A stretch of DNA of 64,000 bases from Chitinophaga sp. CF118. Its GTDB lineage: Bacteria; Bacteroidota; Bacteroidia; Chitinophagales; Chitinophagaceae. The DNA is taken from assembly GCF_900112615.1 (NCBI RefSeq), contig NZ_FOMK01000015.1:95209-159208 (forward strand), in the 5' to 3' direction. Made by a program: the position numbers and the translations under genes. Positions 24,191 through 31,609 of the stretch are shown here, in pieces; within the stretch, counting starts at the first letter, position 1, and each line of letters opens with the position of its first letter. Below the pieces are notes generated by a model, which did no database searches, had not been told where the DNA came from, and was given only the letters and a program-made list of their open reading frames with translations.

Positions 24191-25318
24191 TTATACATTC
24201 ACAAATTCCATGTAGTTAGTCCTGTTAATAATACTGGCAATACTGCCCGGATAGGCATCCATAAATGCTTGCGGAATTTTAGCTTTTGCTCTTTCATTCC
24301 ACTTAAACTCCCATGCGTAAAGCTTTCCACCGGATTCTTCAATCAGGTCAACCTCCTGTTGCTGATGGGTACGCCAGAAATATGTATTCACATAATGGTT
24401 CGCGTAGTGGTTAGCTTTCATCCTTTCACTTACCAGGAAGTTTTCCCATAGGGAGCCAATGTCCTGTCGCAATTCAAAGGGTGAAAAATTCTTAATTAGT
24501 GCATTTCTGATGCCATTATCATAGAAGTAAATCTTTTTTCCTTTTTTGATTTCATTACGCAGATTGCGACTGAACCCTCCTACCTGGAAGACTACGAAAC
24601 ATTTTTCCAACAGTTCGATGTACCGATCAACTGTTTTGTTGTCCGTGCCAATGGTTTTTCCGATTTCGTTATAGGAAATTTCACTACCTACCTGTAGTGC
24701 CAGTGCAACCAGTAATCTTTCAAGTAAAGCAGGCTTGCGTACATCCTGTAATGAAAGTACATCCTTGAAAAGATAGTTATTAGTCAGTTCCAGCAGGTTT
24801 GCCTGTGCATCTGCGGGTGAATTTACAATATCAGGGTAAAAGCCGTAGATCATTCGGTGTTCCAATAGCCTGGTTTCCTGTAATATAGAGGCATTTGTTA
24901 CCATTTCTTTGGTCGAGAAGGGATACAAATGATATTCCCGCTTGCGACCTGTCAAAGGTTCATTGATCTCATTAGCCAGTTCCAATGCAGAAGATCCTGT
25001 CGCAATGACCTGTATATTTTTGAAATTATCTACAAGGAGTTTTAAGGTAAGACCGATATTCTTGACCCGTTGGGCTTCGTCTATCAACACCAGTGTATTA
25101 TCCCCTATCAGTGCTTTCAGAGATGTTGAACTGACACTTGTCAGCATTGGCCGGATATCTGGCTCATCACAGTTTAAGTAAAGTACTTTACCTTCAGCTT
25201 GAGCCATGATCGCCTGAAGCAAAGTGGTTTTACCAACCTGCCTTGGTCCTGTTATGATAATAGCCTTTCCTTTGAAGAGATTGCTGATGATCTGGTCGTA
25301 TATAGCTCTTTTGATCAT
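24191..25318 (-). CDS. AAA ATPase with DUF4143 domain (375 aa)
   Basis: From the ATG at 25318, Walker A is GPRQVGKTT (about 24-32) and Walker B is TLVLIDEAQRV, with sensor-1 VIATGSSALEL downstream, all as in the AAA_14 family. The C-terminal third (TYFWRTHQQQEVDLIEESGG, then LYAWEFKW) is DUF4143, a PD-(D/E)xK-like fold. These ATPases are widespread and poorly understood, often near mobile or toxin-antitoxin genes. The longer frame to 25366 enters the operator-like inverted repeat and is rejected. A 74-bp inverted repeat lies 28 bp upstream and probably controls it. Confidence 0.88.
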   Translation of the reverse strand: MIKRAIYDQIISNLFKGKAIIITGPRQVGKTTLLQAIMAQAEGKVLYLNCDEPDIRPMLTSVSSTSLKALIGDNTLVLIDEAQRVKNIGLTLKLLVDNFKNIQVIATGSSALELANEINEPLTGRKREYHLYPFSTKEMVTNASILQETRLLEHRMIYGFYPDIVNSPADAQANLLELTNNYLFKDVLSLQDVRKPALLERLLVALALQVGSEISYNEIGKTIGTDNKTVDRYIELLEKCFVVFQVGGFSRNLRNEIKKGKKIYFYDNGIRNALIKNFSPFELRQDIGSLWENFLVSERMKANHYANHYVNTYFWRTHQQQEVDLIEESGGKLYAWEFKWNERAKAKIPQAFMDAYPGSIASIINRTNYMEFVNV

Positions 25319-25345
25319 TTGCACCCTATTTAATGCAAATATAAT

Positions 25346-25419
25346 AACTCTAAACCTAAAATTCACCTTAATTCTAGGTTTACAAACCTAGGATTAAGGT
25401 GAATTTTAGGTTTAGAGTT
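25346..25419. repeat. 74-bp inverted repeat made of two 28-bp dyads
   Basis: The arms are 36 bp with a 2-bp loop and one mismatch. Each arm is itself a dyad, AACCTA-N1-AATT-N6-AATT-N1-TAGGTT (25353-25380), with the slightly altered partner at 25385-25412. It sits directly upstream of the ATPase start, so tandem operators are more likely than a terminator. Confidence 0.75.
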
Positions 25420-25509
25420 TAATTCTATTGATCTCAAAGTTTAAAATTTTACAACTTAATTATCCGATAAGATCATAAATGGAGTACGAAAATGTCGTTT
25501 AAATCATCC

Positions 25510-25578
25510 AAAAAGCCACCAAATCTTTCGACTTGAAGGCTTAAAGCTTGCGGGCCGTAGGGGACAACTTTCGAACCA
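25510..25578 (+). repeat. Terminator hairpin plus conserved tail, copy 3
   Basis: AAAGCCACCAAATCTTTCGA, CTTGAAGGCTTAAAGCTTGC, then GGGGACAACTTTCGAACC. Same element family as 21119 and 24092. Confidence 0.6.
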
Positions 25579-25679
25579 ATTTGAGTACGATTTGAATAAA
25601 ATAGTAGCCTGTCAGAACTTTGGATCGAAGGTATTTTGAACTTACAAAGGATTACCAGGGGCCACCTCCAAATAAAAAA

Positions 25680-25729
25680 CTATCGGCTTTAAAAGCGATA
25701 ATTTAAATTATCGCTTTTAAAGCCGATAG
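25680..25729. repeat. 50-bp perfect palindrome without loop
   Basis: Two 25-bp arms beginning CTATCGGCTTTAAAAGCGAT are perfectly self-complementary with no spacer. It lies 76 bp upstream of the SatD gene and just before the dyad at 25765. It could be a cruciform-forming site or bidirectional terminator. Confidence 0.85.
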
Positions 25730-25764
25730 GATCAAAATAGCAAGCAGCATATCGTCATATTTAC

Positions 25765-25800
25765 CGATATTTTGAAATATCGTTAATTTAACCGATATTA
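25765..25800 (+). promoter_or_regulatory. Operator-like repeats before the SatD gene
   Basis: CGATATTTTGAAATATCG (25765-25782) is symmetric except at its centre, and a further half-site ACCGATATTA follows at 25791-25800, six bases before the SatD start. The C-terminal helix-turn-helix of SatD suggests autoregulation. Confidence 0.6.
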
Positions 25801-25805
25801 GAATC

Positions 25806-26423
25806 ATGACAAGTGTTATTACAGGAGATATTATCAATTCACGGAGAGTAGAGAATCCAGCCATTTGGTTAAATCCCTTAAAAGCCCTTCTGGGAGAGTG
25901 GGGTAAATCACCAAAAACGTGGGAGATATACAGAGGGGACAGTTTTCAGGTAGAAATAAGTCAACCCCAATATGCTCTATTGGCAGCAATTCGCATTAAG
26001 GCCTGCATAAAGTCTGTCGAAAAATTAGACGTAAGGATGGGAATAGGAATAGGAGAAAAGAATTTTGATACACCAAAAATCACTGAAGCCAATGGGGAAG
26101 TATTTATTAATTCGGGAGAAATGTTTGAAGAACTTAAAAAATTAAAGCAGCACCTTGCAATAAGGAGCCCTTGGCCGGAATTGGATACTGAACTAAATTT
26201 AATGTTCCGCCTTGCTTCGATAGTGCTGGATAAATGGAGTACCGCTACTGCCCAAATAGTAACAGCGTCAATCATTAACCGTACACTCTCACAAAAAGAA
26301 TTAGGCGAAAAAATAGAGCGAACACAGTCTACCGTTAGTGAGGCCCAGAAAAGAGCACACTACGATGAAATTATGGACTTGGTAGCATTTTACGAAAAAT
26401 GTATTACAAAGAAAATCAGCTAA
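25806..26423 (+). CDS. SatD-family protein (205 aa)
   Basis: The start MTSVITGDIINSRRV and the segments IYRGDSFQVEISQPQYALLA and DVRMGIGIGEKNFD are characteristic of the SatD family, whose N-terminal half resembles nucleotidyl-cyclase-like folds. The C-terminus (TLSQKELGEKIERTQSTVSE) is a helix-turn-helix. It is followed after 1 bp by the DUF3307 membrane protein, a pairing commonly seen in Bacteroidota and Firmicutes. SatD was first noted in the acid-tolerance sat operon of Streptococcus mutans. The molecular function is not established. Confidence 0.88.
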   Translation: MTSVITGDIINSRRVENPAIWLNPLKALLGEWGKSPKTWEIYRGDSFQVEISQPQYALLAAIRIKACIKSVEKLDVRMGIGIGEKNFDTPKITEANGEVFINSGEMFEELKKLKQHLAIRSPWPELDTELNLMFRLASIVLDKWSTATAQIVTASIINRTLSQKELGEKIERTQSTVSEAQKRAHYDEIMDLVAFYEKCITKKIS

Positions 26424-26424
26424 T

Positions 26425-27159
26425 ATGATACTGCTACTCCAATTTTTTTTAGCTCATATTCTTGGCGATTTTTTCTTACAGCGCAACAAATGGGTTGCCA
26501 GTAAAGAATTACAGAAATGGCGCTCTCCATATTTATATCTGCATGTATTCATACATTTCACATTAATTCTGTTAATTACCTGGAAAGGTAGTTTCTGGAA
26601 AGTGGCATTGCTAATTATGTTATCCCATTTGCTTATTGATGGAATAAAATTACAATATCAAAAACCAACTACGCTAAGAGCATGGTTTTTTATAGATCAA
26701 ATTGCGCATTTAGTCGTTTTGTTTTTCGTATGGTCCCTCTATGAACAAGTGTCATGGAATTATGCTGCCATAGCTACTCCCAGAACGCTTATAATCAGTA
26801 CCGCCATTTTATTTGTATTGAAACCTGCATCTCTGATTACCAAAATTGCAATCTCCAAATGGACACCAGGTACAAATGCTCGTTCTGGGCCACACGAAAT
26901 AGTAGTGATTGAATCCTTAAAAGATGCTGGCGAATGGATTGGATTTCTTGAAAGGCTAATGATTCTTATCTTTATCCTGTTAGGAAAATGGGAAGGAGTT
27001 GGTTTTTTACTGGCGGCAAAGTCGGTATTCAGATTTGGTGACTTAAAAGAACCTAAAGAAACCAAACTTACTGAATATGTAGTAATTGGTACATTCCTAA
27101 GCTTCTTCATTGCTATTCTTACAGGAATTGTTACCAGCCAGCTATTAAGCATGTTTTAA
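26425..27159 (+). CDS. DUF3307 integral membrane protein (244 aa)
   Basis: It begins LLLQFFLAHILGDFFLQRNK, the signature DUF3307 start with His and Asp in a membrane helix, followed by YLYLHVFIHF and LLIMLSHLLIDGIKLQYQKP, where a second His-x-x-x-Asp pair sits in another helix. Six or seven hydrophobic segments are visible. The paired His/Asp residues could bind metal. It is coupled with SatD (1-bp gap), so the two likely act together, perhaps as sensor-regulator and membrane effector. Confidence 0.88.
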   Translation: MILLLQFFLAHILGDFFLQRNKWVASKELQKWRSPYLYLHVFIHFTLILLITWKGSFWKVALLIMLSHLLIDGIKLQYQKPTTLRAWFFIDQIAHLVVLFFVWSLYEQVSWNYAAIATPRTLIISTAILFVLKPASLITKIAISKWTPGTNARSGPHEIVVIESLKDAGEWIGFLERLMILIFILLGKWEGVGFLLAAKSVFRFGDLKEPKETKLTEYVVIGTFLSFFIAILTGIVTSQLLSMF

Positions 27160-27244
27160 GGTGGAATTATAATATTGCGGCCTGACCCAAAGCTATGTAG
27201 AAAAATCATTAGCCATGTTTTTTAATAAATACTAACTCATACGA

Positions 27245-27784
27245 ATGCATCTCTCTTTTTCTGACGTGTTACCAGGTGATTTGAATCTGGACCCAATATT
27301 GATTTCCGGATCCGATTCTTTTAGACTGAACCAGGAGGAATATTTGATACTTCGGGAGGAGAACAATGTTACAGTATTTAAAATAAAGTATGAATATCAT
27401 TGCAGCCCATTTAAACAAGCAAGGGTAATTGGTAATTTTCTTCTAATAGGACATGAAAATCACTTTTACATGTTTGATCTATTGCAAAGAATGAATGTGC
27501 TCACGATGGAAATGAAAGGATATTTTGGACATCTTTATGTTGAAAATAATCTTTGCTATGTTACCGATGCCAATGGACTCTATTGCATTGAATCAAAAGG
27601 AAAGATTTTATGGGAAAACGGTAATCTGGGGATTGATGGAGTAATCATAAATAGGTTTGATGAAGATAAAATTTATGGTGAAGGAGAATGGAATCCCCCA
27701 GGTGGTTGGCACAACTTTACTTTAGAAAAAAAGACAGGCAGGTTGTTACTTACCTCTAAACAAAACGGGAATAATCAAGCATAA
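27245..27784 (+). CDS. Hypothetical beta-rich cytoplasmic protein (179 aa)
   Basis: A soluble protein built of short repeating strands with aromatic and Gly residues (GNFLLIGHENHFYMFDLLQR, then GYFGHLYVENNLCYVTDANG and LYCIESKGKILWENG), suggesting a partial beta-propeller or WD/PQQ-like repeat. No signal peptide. Its last seven codons (NGNNQA) read into the repeated GGGAATAATCAAGCATAACC element, so the natural C-terminus may have been replaced. Such proteins occur as immunity proteins in toxin loci, but here the function is unknown. Confidence 0.7.
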   Translation: MHLSFSDVLPGDLNLDPILISGSDSFRLNQEEYLILREENNVTVFKIKYEYHCSPFKQARVIGNFLLIGHENHFYMFDLLQRMNVLTMEMKGYFGHLYVENNLCYVTDANGLYCIESKGKILWENGNLGIDGVIINRFDEDKIYGEGEWNPPGGWHNFTLEKKTGRLLLTSKQNGNNQA

Positions 27785-27840
27785 CCATACTTAACTATTC
27801 CATTTTTACCTGCGGGCTGTGAGGGACGAAGTTCGAACCT
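27767..27840 (+). repeat. GGGAATAATCAAGCAT element plus conserved tail, copy 4
   Basis: The imperfect hairpin GGGAATAATCAAG...CTTAACTATTCC is followed by TGCGGGCTGTGAGGGACGAA and GTTCGAACC. An almost identical composite lies 1 kb away at 28792, and the hairpin alone recurs at 3965 and 57552. It overlaps the end of the 179-aa gene. Confidence 0.7.
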
Positions 27841-27896
27841 TTTTGTTGAAAATTTGAGTTATATAATAAACTTTTCAAGAAAGTTATATCGGTAGA

Positions 27897-28256
27897 TCAG
27901 GGGTGGCAACCAGACATATTACTTAACCGGTAACCTTTCCCATGTATATTAGTTATACTTATATCAGGATCTTTTTGTAATTTTCCCCTTAGTTTAGATA
28001 CATACATATCCAAACTCCGCCCTGTGATAACCCCTTCATCCTCCCATCCTTCTTTCAGTAATTTATTCCGATCAATAATAGGAAGTACCCTTGAGGAAGA
28101 GTCACCGGCAGATAGCAATAACTCATGCCCTACCTGTCGTAAGAGAATCATTTTCTTTTCTTCATCAAAAAAAGTAGATGTTCTCATATTAATAAAGGCC
28201 AAACCTGTCGCAAGGACAACGATGATTCCAATCCGTAAAAACATCCGTGAACGCAT
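27897..28256 (-). pseudogene. Membrane winged-helix regulator with internal deletion (119 aa)
   Basis: The first 60 residues match the N-terminus of Bacteroidota membrane-bound winged-helix proteins: a membrane helix (about 5-22), then ILLRQVGHELLLSAGDSSSR. The last 55 (LLKEGWEDEGVITGRSLDMY, then VSKLRGKLQKDP and NIHGKGYRL) are an OmpR/PhoB-type winged helix lacking its first helices. The periplasmic sensor region and the start of the winged helix, about 100 residues in relatives, are absent although the frame is intact. DNA binding is probably abolished or altered. The gene is divergent from DoxX. Confidence 0.65.
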
Positions 28257-28327
28257 GTTTACAAAGATTTTACATTCCTATTTACAATTTTTTACAGTTA
28301 GTTTCCGGGTTTCAAAATCAGGTAGAC

Positions 28328-28335
28328 TAGGTTTG
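28328..28335 (+). promoter_or_regulatory. -7 promoter box TAGGTTTG for DoxX
   Basis: TAGGTTTG fits TAnnTTTG and lies 30 bp before the DoxX start codon at 28366. Confidence 0.45.
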
Positions 28336-28365
28336 TTTTATTAAAGTTATATTAAACATCAAGTT

Positions 28366-28782
28366 ATGATCAGAAAACTATTTACGTCCAGCCTCTACCT
28401 TGATAAATGGTTTGTTATTCTCAGGGCGATTACCGGTATTATTATAATGAAATACGGACTGGAAGTTTTTAGCAAGGACCACATGGAGGGGAATACAGCA
28501 TGGTTAAAAGATATCCACTTTCCTCTTCCCTCGTTCATGGCCTATGTTGGGAAAACAACAGAATTATTGGGGGGAATTTTCTTAATTCTTGGGTTATTTA
28601 CAAGGGTTGTATCTATTCTGTTGGTTATAAACATGTCAGTCATAACTTTTATAATGGGAAACGCAAAGATTTTAGGGGAAGAGACACTGCCGTTCTTATT
28701 GCTATTATTATTTGCGACATTCTTTTTTGCAGGTTCAGGCAAATGGAGTCTTGATTACCTTCTGTTTAAAAAGCAACTGTAA
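28366..28782 (+). CDS. DoxX-family membrane protein (138 aa)
   Basis: Four membrane helices are visible (about 17-35, 55-78, 84-101 and 104-125), with the DoxX hallmarks YVGKTTELLGGIFLILGLFT and a terminal FAGSGKWSLDYLL. DoxX proteins are small inner-membrane proteins linked to redox and thiol stress or to quinone-dependent reactions. Length is normal and the start is clear. The divergent, deleted winged-helix gene next to it may once have regulated it. Confidence 0.9.
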   Translation: MIRKLFTSSLYLDKWFVILRAITGIIIMKYGLEVFSKDHMEGNTAWLKDIHFPLPSFMAYVGKTTELLGGIFLILGLFTRVVSILLVINMSVITFIMGNAKILGEETLPFLLLLLFATFFFAGSGKWSLDYLLFKKQL

Positions 28783-28791
28783 AAGAGAAAT

Positions 28792-28865
28792 GGGAATAAT
28801 CAAGCATAACCATACTTAATTATTCCATTTTATCTGCGTGCGAAGAGGGACAACTTTTGAACCAT
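28792..28865 (+). repeat. GGGAATAATCAAGCAT element plus conserved tail, copy 5
   Basis: Near-copy of 27767-27840, placed ten bases after the DoxX stop codon. The hairpin is probably its terminator, followed by a CTGCGTGCGAAGAGGGACAA tail. The remaining stretch to 29100 holds no gene. Confidence 0.7.
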
Positions 28866-29122
28866 TTGTTTATGATTTAGGCAAAGATTGTAATTATAAC
28901 TAACGCATTTGCCGAAACGACGAGCAAACTATCTTGAGATTTCTCTATGTAATTAGTTGATAATATTGAACAATAATTGCTTGCAAAAATTGTTTTCTTA
29001 TGGAAGCGTATAATAGCGGAAATATATTGTGTGAAATAGCAATTTGGCATCCTGCTATTGAATACAATTTGAGGAGTGCGTTTTAGGCATAAAAATTAAA
29101 AATGTTATTAAAATTAAAATTT

Positions 29123-29410
29123 ATGAGATTTTTTCTTTTGCTAAGTATCATTATACTTTCTTCTTGTGAAAACAAGAAAGAAACAATTGTAAATAGGCAA
29201 CAAACTATTAAGGAAGAGATGGAAGAGGTAAAAGCATTTTACTATAAAAATTCAGACAGTTTAGAAAGTGTAAAGAAAACTGATACCAATTCCGCAAAGC
29301 GCCTGGAAATTGCAGAAGAATTAGTTTCAGCTGATGGAAAAAAAATAGTTACGTTAATTAAGCTTCAAAAGGAATATGACTCTTTGGAAGTAGAATTAAA
29401 GAAATACTAA
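29123..29410 (+). CDS. Small coiled-coil lipoprotein (95 aa)
   Basis: From the ATG at 29123 the signal reads MRFFLLLSIIILSSC, with lipidated Cys at 15. The mature part is one long charged helix (KEEMEEVKAFYYKNSDSLES, ending LQKEYDSLEVELKKY) with heptad-like spacing, so a coiled coil is likely. The upstream ATG at 29102 adds seven residues. No family recognised. The protein is anchored in an envelope membrane and too small for an enzyme. Confidence 0.75.
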   Translation: MRFFLLLSIIILSSCENKKETIVNRQQTIKEEMEEVKAFYYKNSDSLESVKKTDTNSAKRLEIAEELVSADGKKIVTLIKLQKEYDSLEVELKKY

Positions 29411-29738
29411 ACAAACTACAGCAACATTATTGCATATAATAGAGCGGGACAGGTTGGGCAAATTTTCAACACAATTAATATTAGAGACCGCTTCAAAATT
29501 CTACTACAACAACAAGGTTGACGTTGTAAAATTTGAAAAATACTCATTGGACAAGTTGGAGATAGAAATAATGCTGGTAAACTAAAATATATGGAGAAAG
29601 AGGGACAACTTTCGACCCTTTTTGTAGGGGATTTGAAAAGAATCTGTCAATTTATTGACCAATTTTGCTTTAATATATCCGAATGGGCTGAAATTACTAG
29701 TTGAATCAATGAAATCAGGCTTTCTTTCTTAGTAAGCC

Positions 29739-29786
29739 GATTATGTAATTAATCACCGTAAATATGCGGTGATTAATTACATAATC
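29739..29786. repeat. 48-bp inverted repeat with 20-bp perfect arms
   Basis: Arms GATTATGTAATTAATCACCG (29739-29758) and its exact complement (29767-29786) flank an 8-bp loop. The right arm ends where the 67-bp repeat from 3339 begins, so the hairpin marks a junction. Confidence 0.8.
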
Positions 29787-29868
29787 TTATCAGTACTGAA
29801 AAGATTTTCTGATAAATTGAAGTCATTAAAAGAAAGAGGGTATCTTTAAACAAAGACACCCACTTTCT
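29784..29868 (+). terminator. 67-bp repeat copy B with complete terminator
   Basis: After the repeat shared with 3339-3405, the sequence completes a hairpin: AAAGAAAGAGGGTATCTTT and AAAGACACCCACTTTCTTT flank AAAC. Copy A has only the left arm. No gene body precedes this terminator, so it is an isolated 3' end. Confidence 0.75.
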
Positions 29869-29934
29869 TTTGTATACAACAATTGAAAATTCTTTTATGT
29901 AATTGGCCCTTATAAATTGTTTACATTTTGCAAA

Positions 29935-30347
29935 CTTTAAGTGGTTTCTTTATAACAGCTGCAGTCCAATCCACACAGCAAATTCGAAGATTTTAAAACC
30001 TAAATCAATTTCGTTAGCTTTAAATTGTTCTCCATTAAAGTTTGTTATGTTGGTCCCTTCACCTTCAGGTGGGCGATGGTTTACATCAATGGAATGCCGC
30101 CAATAATTTGCATGATTTTCCCATTCATCTTGATTTACTAACTCAGGCGACCCAGCCCAAAGGTTCCAGATCAAAATGTTGTTTTCCTGTAGCAGGTTAC
30201 CAGAACCCAAATTGAAAAGTTCCATGACCTTGCTGTTAAAAGTATCCACATTTGAATCAGAAGTCGAATTTATACTCCCTATTGTTACAGCTAAATTTGC
30301 AACAGCCCATGCATATTCATTCCAATGGTTGGCTCGTTCAGGAAAAG
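29935..30347 (-). repeat. 413-bp repeat, intact copy (decayed copy at 42344-42743)
   Basis: The 3' part of the 336-aa gene and 15 bp of flank are repeated 12 kb away with scattered substitutions and one 13-bp deletion in the second copy. Confidence 0.9.
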
Positions 30348-30960
30348 GGTAATCAGGGTATTCACCCATCCGTACTTGAATTATGTCATTGGTGTTGTCC
30401 CCATTAGATGTACTTATCCTGATCCCTTTAAGTTTGCTAAGGGGTAACTTGTCAGACCATTTGTTGTTCAATTTCAGAAGCTGTTGCCATAGCCAACTAT
30501 CAACACTGTCCGGACTGAACCAAATTGTAGGTTGGATTTTTATATCTGCTGCAAATAAATCTTCTACAGATGCAAGCTCGTTAATCCAACCTCTGTTTCC
30601 AGTAACAGTAACTTCAACGTTCAACGTAGCACCAAGCGTTGGAAAATAAATACCTTGTTGAGGACATATTATGGACCAGACTTTTCCGGTATTATCGTAC
30701 CCGAGTCTGGATATATCCGGCGCAAACATCTGGTACTTCCTTGTAGTGGGGTCTCCTTTAGTTACCTCCCAGCTAAATTCCGGCCACTTAGCCCTCAACA
30801 TACGGTTAATGTTTGGAATGTTATCCATATTTCCTTCAAAAGGGAGGGATGAAAGAAGTTCTGACTTTGGATAGGGTTGTTCGGGGAAGGTTGTAGAAAA
30901 TCCACCAATCCATCCTGCGGGAATAAATGATTGTTCTAGCCTGCGCTGATTTTGTTGCAT
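29950..30960 (-). CDS. Hypothetical protein, unknown (336 aa)
   Basis: A soluble protein without signal peptide, rich in Trp and Asn (for example SVDSWLWQQLLKLNNKW and YWRHSIDVNHRPPEGEGT). The middle part (about 110-230) alternates strands and loops, and the C-terminus has a hydrophobic helix FKIFEFAVWIGLQLL. I do not recognise a family. A decayed second copy of its last 130 codons with the 3' flank lies at 42344-42743. Phage structural, toxin-delivery or immunity functions are all possible. The start at MQQNQRRLEQSFIP is the first ATG after several stops. Confidence 0.75.
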   Translation of the reverse strand: MQQNQRRLEQSFIPAGWIGGFSTTFPEQPYPKSELLSSLPFEGNMDNIPNINRMLRAKWPEFSWEVTKGDPTTRKYQMFAPDISRLGYDNTGKVWSIICPQQGIYFPTLGATLNVEVTVTGNRGWINELASVEDLFAADIKIQPTIWFSPDSVDSWLWQQLLKLNNKWSDKLPLSKLKGIRISTSNGDNTNDIIQVRMGEYPDYPFPERANHWNEYAWAVANLAVTIGSINSTSDSNVDTFNSKVMELFNLGSGNLLQENNILIWNLWAGSPELVNQDEWENHANYWRHSIDVNHRPPEGEGTNITNFNGEQFKANEIDLGFKIFEFAVWIGLQLL

Positions 30961-31177
30961 AGTTTTTGAGATTTAACAGATTATTTTAGGGTGATCAACA
31001 AGCTGGCAGTATGAGTTACTGCCAGATCAAAAGCTTATCGCATTTGATATAATTGCAATAATCGTAAAATTTTTCCATATTTTTCACTGTCAAAAAATGG
31101 TAAATTATCAATGAATTTAATCTGGAAAACATTAACCTGATGATGCCACTCTTTAAGGGATAAAATAGACAAATCTG

Positions 31178-31546
31178 TTGTCTCAAAGTTTGACACAACA
31201 CCTTTACCACACTCCTCATTTCTTAAACAAAGTACAGAAACAGGTCAATACTGCTCTAACATTGCGTAATTGGATAATAGGTTTTTATATTGTTGAATAC
31301 GAGCAACATGGAGATGATCGGGCAGTATATGGTCAAAAGCTATATAAAGAAATTGCTGAAAATCTTAAAATGGCAGGGGTAACATCTATACGGGAACGGC
31401 ACCTCTATCTATGTAAAGACTTTTATAAAGCATATTCTCACATTTTGCGGACAGTGTTCGCAAAATCATATTTATCTGATTTACAAGAAATTGAAATCTT
31501 GCGAACACTGTCCGCAAATTTATATCCATACTCAGACTCCACTTAA
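31178..31546 (+). pseudogene. DUF1016 (YhcG-like) N-terminal domain, truncated (122 aa)
   Basis: The segment VNTALTLRNWIIGFYIVEYE, followed by GDDRAVYGQKLYKEIAENLK, is the DUF1016 N-terminal signature found in PDDEXK nucleases of the YhcG type. The frame then reaches a repeated ILRT-x-x-A motif and stops at 31546. The following bases are open in another frame for about 35 codons without DUF1016 similarity. The PD-(D/E)xK catalytic half is missing, so nuclease activity is not expected. A striking inverted repeat covers the truncated end. A start at 31178 is the first ATG. Confidence 0.75.
31444..31518. repeat. Inverted repeat TTTGCGGACAGTGTTCGCAA in the DUF1016 remnant
   Basis: Perfect 20-bp arms at 31444-31463 and 31499-31518 are separated by 35 bp. 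Each arm is itself nearly palindromic (TTTGCG...CGCAAA). It lies at the point where the gene is truncated, as a site-specific recombination or protein-binding site might. Confidence 0.8.
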
Positions 31547-31609
31547 ATTAGCCCCTATAAGGTACAGCATTGCTCCTGATCTGGTTTTATCTAAAGGATA
31601 CTCCAAAGA

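Larger units (their letters stand above)
29411..29949. other. Gene-free stretch with repeats and remnants
   Basis: No complete gene is seen. It contains two short open pieces near 29440-29585 that look like parts of a decayed gene, the conserved GAGGGACAACTTTCGACCC tail (29598-29616), a 48-bp inverted repeat and the 67-bp repeat described separately. Confidence 0.5.

Noticed and set aside
21119..29616. TTCGAACC-bearing repeats as tRNA genes
   Set aside because: Only a T-loop-like string is present, with an insertion. There is no acceptor stem, D-arm or anticodon arm.
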